This document shows positions 1 through 11,262 of a stretch of 64,000 nucleotides of DNA, one piece after another; the stretch's first letter is position 1, and every line of letters begins with the position of its first letter. The stretch covers positions 1,502,322-1,566,321 of the forward strand of contig NW_004955518.1 of NCBI RefSeq assembly GCF_000276665.1. The letters run 5' to 3'. The notes below the pieces were generated by a model that was not told where the DNA came from, ran no database searches, and worked only from the letters and a program-made list of their open reading frames with translations. The stretch comes from Chinchilla lanigera (lineage: Eukaryota; Chordata; Mammalia; Rodentia; Chinchillidae). The position numbers and the translations under genes were made by a program.

Positions 1-522
1 ACAGATGGAGAGATAAAATGTGGTATTTGTACATAATGGAATATGACTTGGCTATAAAGGATAAATTTGAGACATTTGTAGGAAAATGGGGGCATGAAAT
101 AAATCAGACCTACAAGCTTAAATACCACATGGTTTCTCTCTTGAGAAATCCAAAGTACAAAGTAAAAAGCAAAATAAAGACCGTTGAAAGGAAATAGGGA
201 GACAGATTTTTTGCAAATAGGAGGAGACCCAGAGATGAAGAGTGGGGAGCTGGGGGAGGGTATAAGAGGGTTAGCATGTGCCATGTACATGTACCAACTA
301 TCCGCAATGAATGTAACCACTGTATGTCACAAACATAAACTCAAATAGTAACAGTATTATCAGTAATGAAGATAGGGGAGAGGATCTAGAGAGAAGGAGG
401 GAGGAGGGTAGGAAAGGGAATAAAAAGAATCAAGATACATCAAGTACATGTACCTGCTCCCAAAGGTGAACGTAAATATCATGTACTGCACATGCACTAA
501 TAAAACAATAAAACTAAAAAAA
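1..522 (+). mobile_element. L1 (LINE-1) 3' end, cut by window edge
   Basis: The first 120 bases read like the end of L1 ORF2, resembling the homologous stretch of the intact L1 at 45.6 kb (an 'ATAATGGAATAT' and 'GCTATAAAG' context). A purine-rich 3' UTR follows, ending in AATAAA-like motifs and a short A-rich tail near 500-522. The reading frame is broken, so this is an older copy than the L1 at 44.66 kb. The 5' part lies outside the window. Confidence 0.75.
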
Positions 523-1311
523 TGTTATTGGATGTGCATAGAATGACAAGGTAGAATCTCAACACCAGCTGGGCAGTAGACATGCCAGCCTATCATCCCA
601 CAGCTAGATCATGGCAGTATGAAGCATGCTCACATTTTAGACTGAGAAACTAACTTCCTTCAGCCAGTGAGCAGCTGACAGCAACAGCTACTGCAGAAGC
701 CAAGAGGCAGCTACTACCATCAACTCCAAGCATGGAAATGGGGATGAATGCAGGAGTCAGGATGAACTGTTGGCTTCATTCAGTTGCTGGTCGAGAAGTA
801 AGTACTTCACACAGACACCTGTTTACACACAGTCATCCTCTTCACACTTGCATTTTCCATACAGTCCCAATATTAACCTGTGTTCTAATATCTCACTGAA
901 AATTTATAGGCCCCTGTGGTAGTCAAAATGTATGTATAACTTGTATATATAGAGAGGGTTCAGCAGTCCTATCATAACTGCACCTGAGTTCTACAGGAAA
1001 AAGAACAGTAATAGAGCAGACTAGGAGACTTAACATGAGGTACTGACATTAAATCACAGCGGTACAAAAAGGCCCTATCCCAACCACGTTGACACAGTTC
1101 TTGGGAATCAGACTTACAACATAAACCTGCAATCTGAGTATAATTTCAAAACTAATGGAATCCAATGTAATGATAAATTAATAGATGCAATTATGTTCTT
1201 GGTCTGTGGTACCACCTCAGAGCACCCTTATTTATTGAGCACTCTGCCATATTACCCACCAACACCTACTGATTCCACCTGCTAAATTCTTTACATACCC
1301 TCCCAGGTAAT
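523..1311. other. No gene or repeat recognised
   Basis: Unique-looking AT-rich sequence with no ORF of note, no splice-framed open block and no repeat family I can name. Confidence 0.5.
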
Positions 1312-1324
1312 CTCTGAGACTACT

Positions 1325-1354
1325 GTGCTCACTTCAGCAGCACATGTACTAAAA
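1325..1354 (+). pseudogene. U6 snRNA 5' fragment (30 nt), 3'-truncated retropseudogene
   Basis: The segment GTGCTCACTTCAGCAGCACA followed by TGTACTAAAA matches the first 30 nt of U6 spliceosomal snRNA, with a few differences, mostly G-to-A as expected from CpG decay. It starts exactly at the U6 5' end and stops after the internal CTAAAA. It is flanked immediately by near-identical 13-bp direct repeats, 1312-1324 and 1356-1368 (12 of 13 match), as expected of a target-site duplication. A third related 13-mer at 1373-1385 means local tandem duplication is an alternative explanation for the flanking repeats. It is too short to be functional. Confidence 0.6.
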
Positions 1355-1385
1355 CCTCCGAGACTACTTATTCTGTGAGACTACT

Positions 1386-2510
1386 TTTCTCCCTGTGTCT
1401 TCTTAGGCCACTCCCTCCTCCAACCTCAGCCTGGGCAAGGCCATTCTACAAACTGCCCCAGAAGATCCTTATGAGACAAAAATCTGCTATTGTCTTGAGA
1501 AAAATGGCTCACTGTAGAGAGCAGAATGACAATAATGTATCTTCACCCTAAAACCACAGAAGTCTTCCAGTTTGACACAATGCTCTTCTAACCTTGTATT
1601 TTCAATGAGCAAGTGCTAGATTTGAAAAGTAGTACAAGTACAGAGAAACATGACATTATGACCTTTTTTTAGAGCTAAGAATTTCACCTCAACAGATTTA
1701 GAGCAAGAGCCACTTGTTGGTTTAACTTCTCCACATACGAAGACCCACTCTAAGTTACTTCTCTGCTGCCCATAGCTTGGTTATAAAGAACTCCACTTTC
1801 TTTTAGTTCTCAGCATAGATAAGTTTTTTTGTTTTTGTTTTTGTTTTTTACTTTCAAGTAATTTTCTCCCTTTTCTGTGGCCCATTTACAATTTCTCAAC
1901 GTTGTGTTTAAAATATGATGGAGTTGAAAATTACACTCTAAGATGGGCCTTATCAATGTTGAACCCAGTGAGTGACTTATTTCACAGTTCTTGTGTGTTA
2001 CATTCTGGTTAGTGCAATTCCTGATCATGTTTGCCTCTTTGATAATAGGCTCATGTTGCTGACTCATATTCCTGAGTGGCAGGTGAGAATGGCTTCTTAC
2101 CTACAGTTCTTACATGTCAATTCCACTTTTCATGATGGCTACGATAGACTATCAGTATTTATTCCCTGGAATAGTACAAACATCACACTTCTCCAAAGAA
2201 CTGTCTCATGCACTGACAGTACAGCTCATCTTGATGTTCCAATCTATAATTAGAATGATTAGACTCAAATCAGAGTTTCACAAAGTTCGCTGGCAGTTTG
2301 TTTTATTTTTAAACATGATACACATTTATGTGGGTGAAAAATAATTCTAAGTAAATATACTTATTCCTCAACTATTAGTTGATGTCATTTCATTTTAGAA
2401 TCCATAAACACCAGAAATAATGATTTAGAACTTGTGGAAGTAGTTTTAGGGGTTATTTTCCCATTCTTCTGTTTTTTTTTTTAAGACACCATAATGAGAA
2501 AGACATAGTC
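1386..2510. other. No gene; contains a (GTTTTT)-rich run
   Basis: No coding or repeat family is recognised apart from a simple GTTTTT-type tract at about 1823-1849. The two overlapping plus-strand ORFs at 1972-2344 have no recognisable motif and are treated as chance. Confidence 0.5.
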
Positions 2511-2808
2511 AAAAGCAGAGAGTGACATACTATAGAAATGATCTCTGAAAGTATAGCCTACCATCTTGTGTAGTGAAGCTCTGTATTATTTCTAATTTTT
2601 TTATTCTTTTTTATTGTTTGATCAATCTTGCATTCTTAGATCTGGTAATCTGAGCAACTTCGTTGAAGATAATAATATGTAATATAACAACCATTGTTAA
2701 TTTCCTACCATCTTGTTTTGAAATTATGTATAATTTTTATTGTTTTTGTGTTGTTTTGTTTTTGTCATTTTGTCATTTTTTTCTCTTTAAAATAAAAAAA
2801 AGCAGAGA
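2511..2808 (+). mobile_element. Very short 5'-truncated L1 (about 276 bp) with 11-bp TSD
   Basis: The part from about 2640 to 2797 matches the end of the 3' UTR of the L1 at 44.66-46.17 kb: a shared 'AATATGTAATA' block, a 'CAACCATTGTTAATT'-like block and a terminal TTTAAAATAAAA tail. The direct repeat AAAAGCAGAGA occurs at 2511-2521 and again at 2798-2808, right after the A tail, so it is the target-site duplication. The insert is therefore about 2522-2797. The nick site read on the lower strand ends in TTTT, as L1 endonuclease prefers. Confidence 0.75.
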
Positions 2809-3004
2809 ATGCTTCTCAAGTGATCTGTCTTTCTGAAAAACCAAAACAGAGACCCAAATTAAACTTCTGAAGTGACATGGGAAGAACTAAACAAAAAAAC
2901 TTCATTTTTAATCAACTCTTGCCAAAAAATTCTCAATCCAGATTTGGTATGCTTCTATTAATTTATGTCAATTAATTAATTTCTCTTTTTCACATTGACC
3001 TGGT

Positions 3005-3514
3005 GTGCTGGTTAACTGTGATATGTCAATTTCACTTGAATAAGAAGCCTCTAGGAGATTGGTATTTTCTGGGTGTGTCTGGGCATGACTGATGGAGTAG
3101 GCTGGTGGCTGGTGGAGTAAAGGAGGAAGATCTACCTCAGAGGAAGGCAGTACCAAATAGGTTTGTAGCTTGGATAGAGTAAAAGGGAAAGAAGGAAATG
3201 TTTCCTTCTCTTGGAGGAGCTCTCTGGTCTTTGACACTGGTTTTGGGCTTTTGTCTCATTTCTTCAGCCTTACAGTGAAGACTCATACTAGTGACTCTAC
3301 AGTGAGTTTCTAGGGCTTCAACCTTTGCCCACCACTGGACCCTCCAGCTCTCTAGTGTGCAGATGGCCATTTTGGACTCTTCTCCCACTTCTGAACATAC
3401 AGCTGTTATGACTCTTCTACCACTAATCCTGGAAGCCTACCTAAATAAATCCCTTTGTAGAGTTATACATATATTTTATATTAACTGTTTCTCTAGAGAA
3501 CCCTAACTAATAAT
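3005..3514 (+). mobile_element. ERVL-type (MLT2/ORR1-like) solo LTR
   Basis: The left end reads GTGCTGGTTAACTGTGATAT and contains the 'GGGTGTGTCTGGGCATGA' block common in ERVL-class LTRs. The right end carries an AATAAA-like motif (TAAATAAATCCCTT) and the ending TTTCTCTAGAGAACCCTAAC typical of this LTR group. No internal proviral sequence is attached, so it is a solo LTR or fragment. The subfamily name is uncertain. Confidence 0.65.
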
Positions 3515-5166
3515 ATACGTAGTAAAATTAAAATATACAAATACTTAAAATTTTTTACATACTTCGAAGATAGTTTTAATATTTCCTTATTAAAACAAAA
3601 TGTATAAATGAGTTGTTTGGGAGTAAAAGAAATCTGAATCACATTATTAGATCACTATCAGATCAAAAAATCACATTACCCCTCTAGATCTCCATTTCTT
3701 TTATTTGATAAAGATAATGAATAACCACACTAAAGCTTATACTCTGCCTTCCTTTCTCTGTTGTAGGTTTGGTGACAAATACACAAACCCTTAAAGAATA
3801 AGACTAAAATACAACTTTTCATCTCTGTAAACTGTACTAAACCTCCAAATACAATGTGAAACAGTACTATTTGCAGACTAAGGACCAGCACTCCAATTTT
3901 AGGGAAATGAACTTCACTTTTAGAATCTGAAGCTGAAAGTCTTCTGTGAACCTCACTCCCCATACCTTCCAATTTTAATAACTGTGCTGCCAAAGCGAGC
4001 ACCCCCATACCTTCCAGAGATGGGGCATCCACGCTGAGGTCTCCCCCTTAGTATATGAGATCAACAGCACCAATTTAACATTCTTGGAGGTGACATGCTT
4101 TGAACCTCCAGGAACAAATGATGCAAAGAGGGCTGCTCTGGTGACACAGATGTTGATGATGTAGGGAGTTCTGATCTCTCACTCTCCATTCCATGGGCCC
4201 AGGGCCAGTGAAGGAAATTTCAATAGGTCCTTCTAATAGTATTGTCTCCATGCTTCTTAACTACAATGCTCTGGCCAGATGCACAGGATGAGGGAGAAGT
4301 TGTACTCTAATGCCAAAAATCACTGGGCCTAAGTTGAACTTCCAATTCTTGGTAGACTATTCAGAAAAACTGCCCCATCACAAAATACACACACAGGATA
4401 AACAACTAACTTACATATAAACATACTGCTTAGCTCTCCAAATAACAAGGCATCTAACAAAAAGGATGGAACATGCAAACGAAAAACAGAATGGTAAGCA
4501 AACTCTGAAGCAGAGGCTTCTCTGAGGAAAACAATAATAAAACCAGGCAAGGAGGTATCTGTGCAAAAGCAGGGCCATTAACACTGAGGCTATGAAACTG
4601 AACTTGTACTAGGAGGAACTCCATGTTTAGTCAAAGTGAATATAGACATTAGAGCCTGTCAACATCAGAATAAGAATCCTACCTGTTCTTATGTGACCTC
4701 AGGATAAAAAACAGTGGTGAAGATAATAATATTGTCCCCTTTGAATCCACAAAATAAGAGTAGATCCCATCTGGGATGGAATTTAAATTTGCGTTATGTA
4801 GGCGTTTGAAAAACTCCAGACCAAATAACTAAATATAAGCTTTCCTAGATGTCCTTGGCAGTACCTTGTCTGGTACCCTACTGAAGCATAGGCAAGTTTG
4901 TTTTATAAAGAACAGCATCTTCAATACAGGTTCATAATTACTGCAGATTAATCTCAACCCAATATGAATCCATAATAAAGTATTACCAAATACAGATAAG
5001 GAATCAAGCCTCAAACATTAGCATTATCTGATACAGAATACAAAATACTTATGCTCTAAGTGGCTAGAGAAAAAAGAGGAAACATTTTTAAATATGCAGG
5101 AAATAATAATAGACTATCAAAAATATTCATACTAAAAATGTGTTTGGACATAAAAATAAATCTTTT
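3515..5166. other. No gene recognised
   Basis: AT-rich DNA. The part from about 4300 onward may include very old L1 sequence, but I cannot prove it by eye. Minus-strand ORFs here have no family features. Confidence 0.4.
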
Positions 5167-5320
5167 AAAATTATAAAGACAGGGGCTGGGGATTTAGCTC
5201 AGCGGCAAAGCACCTGCCTGGCAAGCGCAAGGTCATGAGTTCAGTTCCCGGTACCGGAGAAAAACCAAAAAATAAAAAAATAAATAAAATAAAATAAAAT
5301 AAAATAAAATTATAAAGACA
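5167..5320 (+). mobile_element. ID SINE (tRNA-derived) with 15-bp TSD
   Basis: The body starts at 5182 with GGGCTGGGGATTTAGCTCAG, which holds the RNA polymerase III A-box-like stretch. A B-box-like GAGTTCAGTTCCC follows, then an A-rich tail (AAAAT repeats) to about 5305. A perfect 15-bp duplication, AAAATTATAAAGACA, flanks it at 5167-5181 and 5306-5320. The perfect TSD points to a fairly recent insertion by L1 machinery. Confidence 0.92.
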
Positions 5321-5359
5321 ATCATTAGTTACATTACAAATTGCTAAATACTTTAAAAA

Positions 5360-6190
5360 GACCATGTATGCTAGAGGCCAAGATTTGAATGACCCAAATT
5401 TAGCCTAAAGGGACAATGAAAACAGAAAATGTGAAAGAGGCTTTGAGACATGGGCTACAGGAAATGAGAAGAAGTACTTTAAAATGAAAATGTCTATTAT
5501 TAAAAGGAATAACAGAGAAAATGAAGAGTTAATCTACAAACGCAGTGAAAGTAAAACTCACAAAGCATATTACATGGAGCATATATAGAATGCCTATATG
5601 TCAAAGGAGAAAGACAATCAATAGACAAATGGGCAACTGTCAGAAATATAATTTCAAAGAAGAGAAAACATAAATGCTCAATAAACTTTGGAGAAGATGC
5701 TCAAATAGTGACCAAGGAAACATAAATTTAAGCAAGATACCATTTCATACTCAAGATTGAGAAGAAATTAGAAAAATATAATGGCAATTTCCATGTGTTG
5801 ACAAGAACATTGAGTTTTGAAGAGCTGGTGAGAATTTAAACTTGTACAACCTCTTACAACATAATTTAGCACCCTAAGTGAAGATTCACATACGCATTGG
5901 ACTACACACTTCAATGACTAAGTACATTTCCTGGAGAAATACTCGCTCCTCTCTGTCAAAGAAAGGTCTGGGCAGGAATTTGTAACAGAAAGAAAAACAA
6001 ACAAGCAAACAGAGCCCAGTTGTGAACAATTCAAATGTTGTCTGTCAAGAGATCATTAAACTTTTGAAATATAATGGAAAGAGTATTTCACAGCAGTGAA
6101 AATTAATGGAGTATCACAAAATATTACTATACAAGTCAATACAAATTAATCTTAGGAAAATAATGTTGAAACATTTTTTTAAAAAATAAA
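5360..6190 (+). mobile_element. Ancient L1 (L1M-like) ORF2 3' region, decayed
   Basis: The stretch resembles the end of old mammalian L1 ORF2: a 'GACAAATGGGCAAC' block, a 'AAGATACCATTTCATAC' block and a 'TTAATGGAGTATCACAAAATATTAC' region fit the known order of motifs near the ORF2 end. Every frame is broken. The boundaries are approximate. Confidence 0.5.
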
Positions 6191-6945
6191 ATGGAGCATG
6201 ATTCCATCAATACAAACCTGCTAGTCCACACATGAATACACGTTCAGTAAACCACACACAGAACATTATGCTCACAAAAGAGCACTGCAGTGGGAGAGAA
6301 AAATAAGAAGAGAACAAACTGGAGAAGGATGTACAGGCAGTGTCAGCTGACCAGGAACAGCCTATCTCTTTAGCTGGACACTGCAAACTCTGGCATTCAT
6401 TTGGCTAGTCTTACGGTACAAATATTATGGGCTTTACTTGTTTGAAATGCTTCACTGAAATATCAGAGTTCTCAAAAGGGCACTAGGGTGGGAATGGGCA
6501 AGACTAAGTATTTGGCCAAGCTTGTCTTCAACTTCCTCCTACCTGTCTCTCTTCGTAGCTTGAAAGAAACTTCTTATATGTCCCATCCTGAATGCTGTCA
6601 AAGGATTATGTGACAGATTGATTTTGCCTAATAGCAGTTGGAGGTAACTCTCCCTAGAGAAGTTCTGAAGTCAAATGACCAGCTTTGGTTTTGAAGCCTT
6701 CTTAGTCACACCTGCCCATTCCAGGTGTCACTTTCTCACTGACGGTCTCACATCGCACACAGCTATAATGGAAGTGACTGGAGAACTGGTCTATGGATCA
6801 CACTAAAAGGCTTTCCAAAACCTCTTGTAGACAGCTAATTACTCCTCACTATCATAACACTGCATATGTATTTTCCCTGGAGTATGACCAGCAAGTTCCT
6901 AATCACTCACCTCAGCTGAAATCACTGAACATCTTTTTTACTATA
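6191..6945. other. No gene recognised
   Basis: Non-coding sequence with no recognised repeat. Confidence 0.45.
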
Positions 6946-7766
6946 CAGTAAAACCTTGGATTGAGAATAACTGTGAATGTTCTGTAAGATAAGCAAACAT
7001 TTCTAACAAATTTAACTTGGCAAATGACCAATGTTTTGCAATAGGAGTAGTATGCGATATTGAATGTCACATGATCACAACTGAGCCTACGGTTCTCTCT
7101 CCTGCATTCCCTTTCCATCTCCCCCAACCACTGTCTTTCTGGCCCCCTCTGTGGGATTGTGGGTGACTGTCTTCCAAAAGCCAGAGGTTACAGAGGAGAT
7201 CTGAACTGCAGATAAGGGGGAAAAAAAAATGGAGGAATCCCTCACTTCAGCCGAGATTAGGGATATATGGAAAACTGTGAAGTTTTGTAGAAAGGCACTG
7301 CCTGAATAAGGCTGAAGCAGTGTGAGTGACGAGTTCATTTTACAACAAGACACTGTCACAATTCTGTGGAATCTTCAAAAGGAGGCAAAAGCAAGTGTCA
7401 CTGGGCAGGTTCCTTGTTAAAACTGCATGAAAAGAAAAAGATTCCACTGAGCCAATAGAAAGCAGTGATCCCACTAGAGATAATGAAAGGGATCCTACAT
7501 AAAAACCCTACTCTCTTGTCTCTTCCACACAAGCCACAAAAGTTTTCAAAGTATATGTTAACTTGCTTATTTTTAAAAATATTTTATATTGTATTATTTT
7601 GTATTATATTACAGTGTTGTAATCATTTTTATACAAGTATTTTGGGGTTGTGGAACAAATCTTCTGAGTTTCTGTCATTTCTTAGGGAAATCTGCTTTGA
7701 TATACAAGTGCTTTGGATCACAAGTATGTTTCTAGAATGAACTGCTTAAAAACCAAGGTTTCACTG
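6946..7766. mobile_element. Tigger-like (pogo/TcMar) non-autonomous DNA transposon, both ends intact
   Basis: The left end CAGTAAAACCTTGG and the right end CCAAGGTTTCACTG are terminal inverted repeats (13 of 14 pair). A TA dinucleotide lies directly outside each end (6944-6945 and 7767-7768), the target duplication of the Tc1/mariner superfamily. CAGT termini, length (821 bp), AT-rich interior and absence of a transposase frame fit a Tigger-derived MITE. The small ORFs at 7087-7359 and 7465-7740 are chance. Confidence 0.8.
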
Positions 7767-7768
7767 TA

Positions 7769-9239
7769 TATGAAATGAGGAAGGAACCCAACAATATGTA
7801 CAAGTAGTGTCACACTTTAAATGTAAGTGAATTCTGGATTTAAGAACCATGTTACTGTTTGTCAACAAATCAATATGTTTATTGAAGGATTCTCTCATTA
7901 GCATAATTTATTAAGCTAATATTACAGTAATATAAAATTTGAGCAGCTGGAAAAGAAAACAATATGTGATTAAGTAATATAGGAACATCCACATGGTTTT
8001 ATTCACAGATGACTTAAAATAACCAATTTTTTTATTAATAACTGTTGCAGAGAACAGTAGCTTGGGTCTGATAAGGACTGCTATCTGACGTCTTCATCCA
8101 TTTTCTTTCCCTTAGGTTTTGTAGGCTGACTATTTCAGTGGAAATATAGGGATTCTATGACTTGCCCCGAATGCATGCTTGCACCTTCATACTATAGGAA
8201 GGACAAAATGGAAGTAGTGACTCCATAGCCTAACCTATCAATGGGAGCACAAATACACATGCAGGACAGACAGTGACCCCAAGAGACACTGTTAAAAGCC
8301 CTCCCAGGTTTGTGGGGCAGACACAACTTACTCCAACTTTGTTTCCTTAGTTACCTATCTGCAGTTAAACTCCTAAAACAAAACAAACAGAAGAGCTTTT
8401 CAGAGTTCACCTGTGAATTAAGAAGTTACAGAAAGGAAGAATCAGAAAGCACCCAGAGCCTTTGGGTTTGTAGTTATACTACCCTCAGTGCCGCACACAC
8501 ATGTGCATTCACACACACAGGTGCTCCTTCCACATAATTCATTTGGCTTCCCTCGGGGCAGGAGCAGTGAGGATGCTCTCAAACCCTTCCTCCTTCTTCT
8601 GTTGTCAAATCTGTAGGCTGTTTTGCACAGAAGTCACTGATTTAGAAGCTAAATCTGGAAGGTCAGCCAGTTGCATCTCTAGAGTTAAGAGGCTGCCCCT
8701 CCTGAGTGCTTCTCTCTCACTGAGTCCCTGGACACCAAACCCACTGTGCATGTAAGTGGGCAGGGTGTGAAACTGCGAGGGAGGAAGGCAGACAGAATTC
8801 TTCACATGCACAGAAACACCCCTTCAAATATGTTTCCTTTGCACTCTGGAATGCAGAACCCAGGAATGTGGTGCAGTTCTTTGAATATAGGATTTAAGTT
8901 GTCAGCAACTGTGAATGTCACTGATGAATGCAGCAACTGGCTCAGGTCTATAATCTCAGGTCAAGTATATCTTTTCATAGACACTGTTATCCAGACAGCA
9001 GTATAATCTGTGAATGAAGATTAGTCTGTATACACACACACACATTCTTCCTCAAAACTGCATCTCCATAGAAGGAAAGTTACATTTGTATAAAATAATG
9101 TGTTTGAAAATTATAAGCAATGTAGCAACAATTCCTAAATCATTCTTTTGTTTATTTAGCACTTCAGTTCAAAAGGTTAACTAGTATTTTGTTTAAGCTG
9201 CAGGAAGAGGGTGCTAGAACTGACTGACTCAGGACCCAC
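7769..9239. other. No gene recognised
   Basis: No family is recognised. A short ACACAC tract lies at about 9031-9045. The ORFs at 8310-9006 overlap on both strands and lack any motif. Confidence 0.45.
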
Positions 9240-9480
9240 AGCATCTAATCATCAGCTTATATAGTAGGTGATCAGAACGTGTCAGGGCCTGTGTTGCACT
9301 TCATTTATCTTCTTACTGAATCTTCTCAACAACCCTGGAAAGGAGGCATTATCTCAATTTTACAAGTGAAGAAACAAAGGTTGAGAACTGACCAAACTGC
9401 CTACTGTCCCAAAGTTAGCTATTAGCAGAGCCAACAACAAACCCAGGCCTGACTCCAAGCCCCAGACTCGTACACACTGC
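9240..9480 (-). repeat. MIR SINE
   Basis: Reading left to right this is the reverse complement of MIR: 'CTTCTCAACAACCCTGGAAAG', then 'TCTCAATTTTACAAGTGAAG', then 'GCAGAGCCAACAACAAACCC' and a 'CCTGACTCCAAGCCCC' end. The order and spacing match the MIR core. It is strongly diverged, as expected for a pan-mammalian relic. Confidence 0.7.
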
Positions 9481-9689
9481 ACCCATACTTATTGGAAGAT
9501 GGTCCCTGTGATAGACATGGAAGTGCTGACTTTGGTTTCCTTTCAAAGGAACCCACTGCTGGGAGCACGGTTGGCCAACAGCCTTTAATTACCATCCTTC
9601 TGCATCCACCCTGGCTTTTGCTCAGCCTGTGTAAGCATGCTAGGGCACTAGATGGGCCCCGTGCCACCAGATCTGGGATTCCTCTAAAG

Positions 9690-10075
9690 CTGCACTGGCC
9701 AACCCTGTATTTACTCACCAACTGTGGCTACAGAGCAGCTGGAATGAGGACAATATGACTAAGTAACTGAACTTTTAAATTTTATTTCAAAGTACTATTT
9801 CTAACTAATACATGATAACCGTGCATATTTATGGGGTGCAGTGTGATACTTAGATACACAAAGGCAATTGCCATATGTATCACCTTAAACATTTATTATT
9901 TCTTTGTGGTAGGGACAAATTCAAAGTTCTTCCTTCTACCTTTTCTGAAATTACATAGTCACCTGACTATGTAATAGACATAACTTATTCGTCCTATCAA
10001 ACTGTGATTTGTTTAAATCTAAGTAGCCACAGTGACTTCTAGGTATCATATGGGGCAATAAGCACCTAGACGATT
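9690..10075. mobile_element. MER5-like hAT-Charlie relic split by an L1 fragment
   Basis: The left part (9690-9804) has 'CAACTGTGGCTACAGAGCAG' and 'GAACTTTTAAATTTTATTTC'. The right part (about 9990-10075) has 'TTTAAATCTAAGTAGCCACA'. Both are known segments of MER5-type hAT elements. The middle (about 9805-9990) reads like an L1 UTR segment ('GCATATTTATGGGGTGCAGT', 'CACCTTAAACATTTATTATT'). This is a nested structure of old elements, and the borders are approximate. Confidence 0.5.
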
Positions 10076-10176
10076 TCCACCACTGCAGAGAACTATATAA
10101 AATGGTTTTACCTAGAAGGACAACTTTTGCTTAGGAAACTTGTTGGACTAAACTCTGAATAGAACCAAAGACAGAA

Positions 10177-10262
10177 GTCAGGGAGATGGACAGCTCAGTG
10201 GCACAGTGCCTGCCTGACAAGTGCAAGGTCCTGAGTTCAATTCCTGGTACAAGAAAAAAAAG
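10177..10262 (+). mobile_element. ID SINE, diverged
   Basis: It contains 'GATGGACAGCTCAGTGGCAC', 'GCCTGCCTGACAAGTGCAAG' and 'GAGTTCAATTCCTGGTAC' followed by an A-rich tail, the same order as the ID at 5182. An imperfect duplication, AGAACC-A/T-AAGA, near 10161 and 10261 may be the TSD. It is more diverged than the other copies. Confidence 0.75.
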
Positions 10263-10675
10263 AACCTAAGATGGAGGGGAAGAGCTCAGATGAATTATCA
10301 GAGAGGTAGGAGGACAGCAGAAAGGGCAGGTGGATCTCAGATGCCTCCCTGGGACTGGACCCACACACAGCTAAGGAAAGACATGGTACCTCAAAGAGGA
10401 CAGAGCGGCACATACAGGCGACAATAGGGCTTATGCTCCAGATTTGATGCTTTCCACAGAGTGAGAGGGTAAACTACGACCCACCCAAGGTAAAGGTCTA
10501 GGAAGAATAGTTTGTGGAAAAGTGTCTTGTACTTACATGTACTCTTCTTTGGTTTCTCCCATCTTTTTCTTTCTGCTTTAGTATGTGACTTTCTGATCTT
10601 ATTAAAATCTTATTCTCTGTATTGTGACTGTTTCTTTCACCTTCTCTAGGTAACAGCAAAAAGGAGACATAGTTG

Positions 10676-11262
10676 CAAAAAACATTTTATTTCTTTTATG
10701 TATCAGATATATATTTACTGTTCTTCATATACATTTATACATTAACTGAACATTAAATGCTTCTTTCTCAAGAAGCATTAACTGCCCTTGTAGCATGCAT
10801 TTTGACCCACAGTTAACATTCTACTTTCTCAGGGTCATAAGGCCAATGGCAAGCATAAATTATACTTTTAAACTTCATCAGAAGTATTTTCAAAGGAAAA
10901 GACTGGCTAACATTACATTTATTGTATAAAGTAAAAATGTGGGTGAAACACTTGTGAAAATCAAAGCACATACACTATAAATATGCTTATACAATTTTAC
11001 TGACTGAAAGAGCTACGATCAAGGTAAAGGTATTTTCTCAAAACATTGCCTTCAGAAGCTACTTGCAAATTAGTATCTGTTTTTCCTTAGCAGTCATTAT
11101 CCCAAGTGTGTACACAAACCATGGTACCAGAGAACACCACACACAGGTACTTTTCAAATCTGTAGTCTCAATCACCAGATACATCCCAGCTAACTGGTTC
11201 CACACCCTCCTCCATGAGATGTGTACCAATGCATTCATCCAGAAAGGCCACTGAATGCTCAC
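10676..11262 (-). other. Candidate terminal exon / 3' UTR with two poly(A) signals (unproven)
   Basis: On the minus strand a polypyrimidine-to-AG context (CTTTCAAACTGTAG) sits just above 11262. A 65-residue open frame follows (11262-11059). AATAAA hexamers on the minus strand lie at about 10923-10918 and 10691-10686, with a plausible transcript end near 10676. Two different frames look superficially protein-like here, so the reading frame cannot be chosen and no product is named. It could be a 3' UTR, a lncRNA end or chance. Confidence 0.25.

Noticed and set aside
5182..5260. Possible functional tRNA gene
   Set aside because: The cloverleaf origin is visible, but the A-rich tail, TSDs and repeated copies show it is an ID SINE.
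8501..8755. Plus-strand ORF followed by GTAAGT
   Set aside because: The base before the donor is T and the opposite strand is equally open; weak as an exon.
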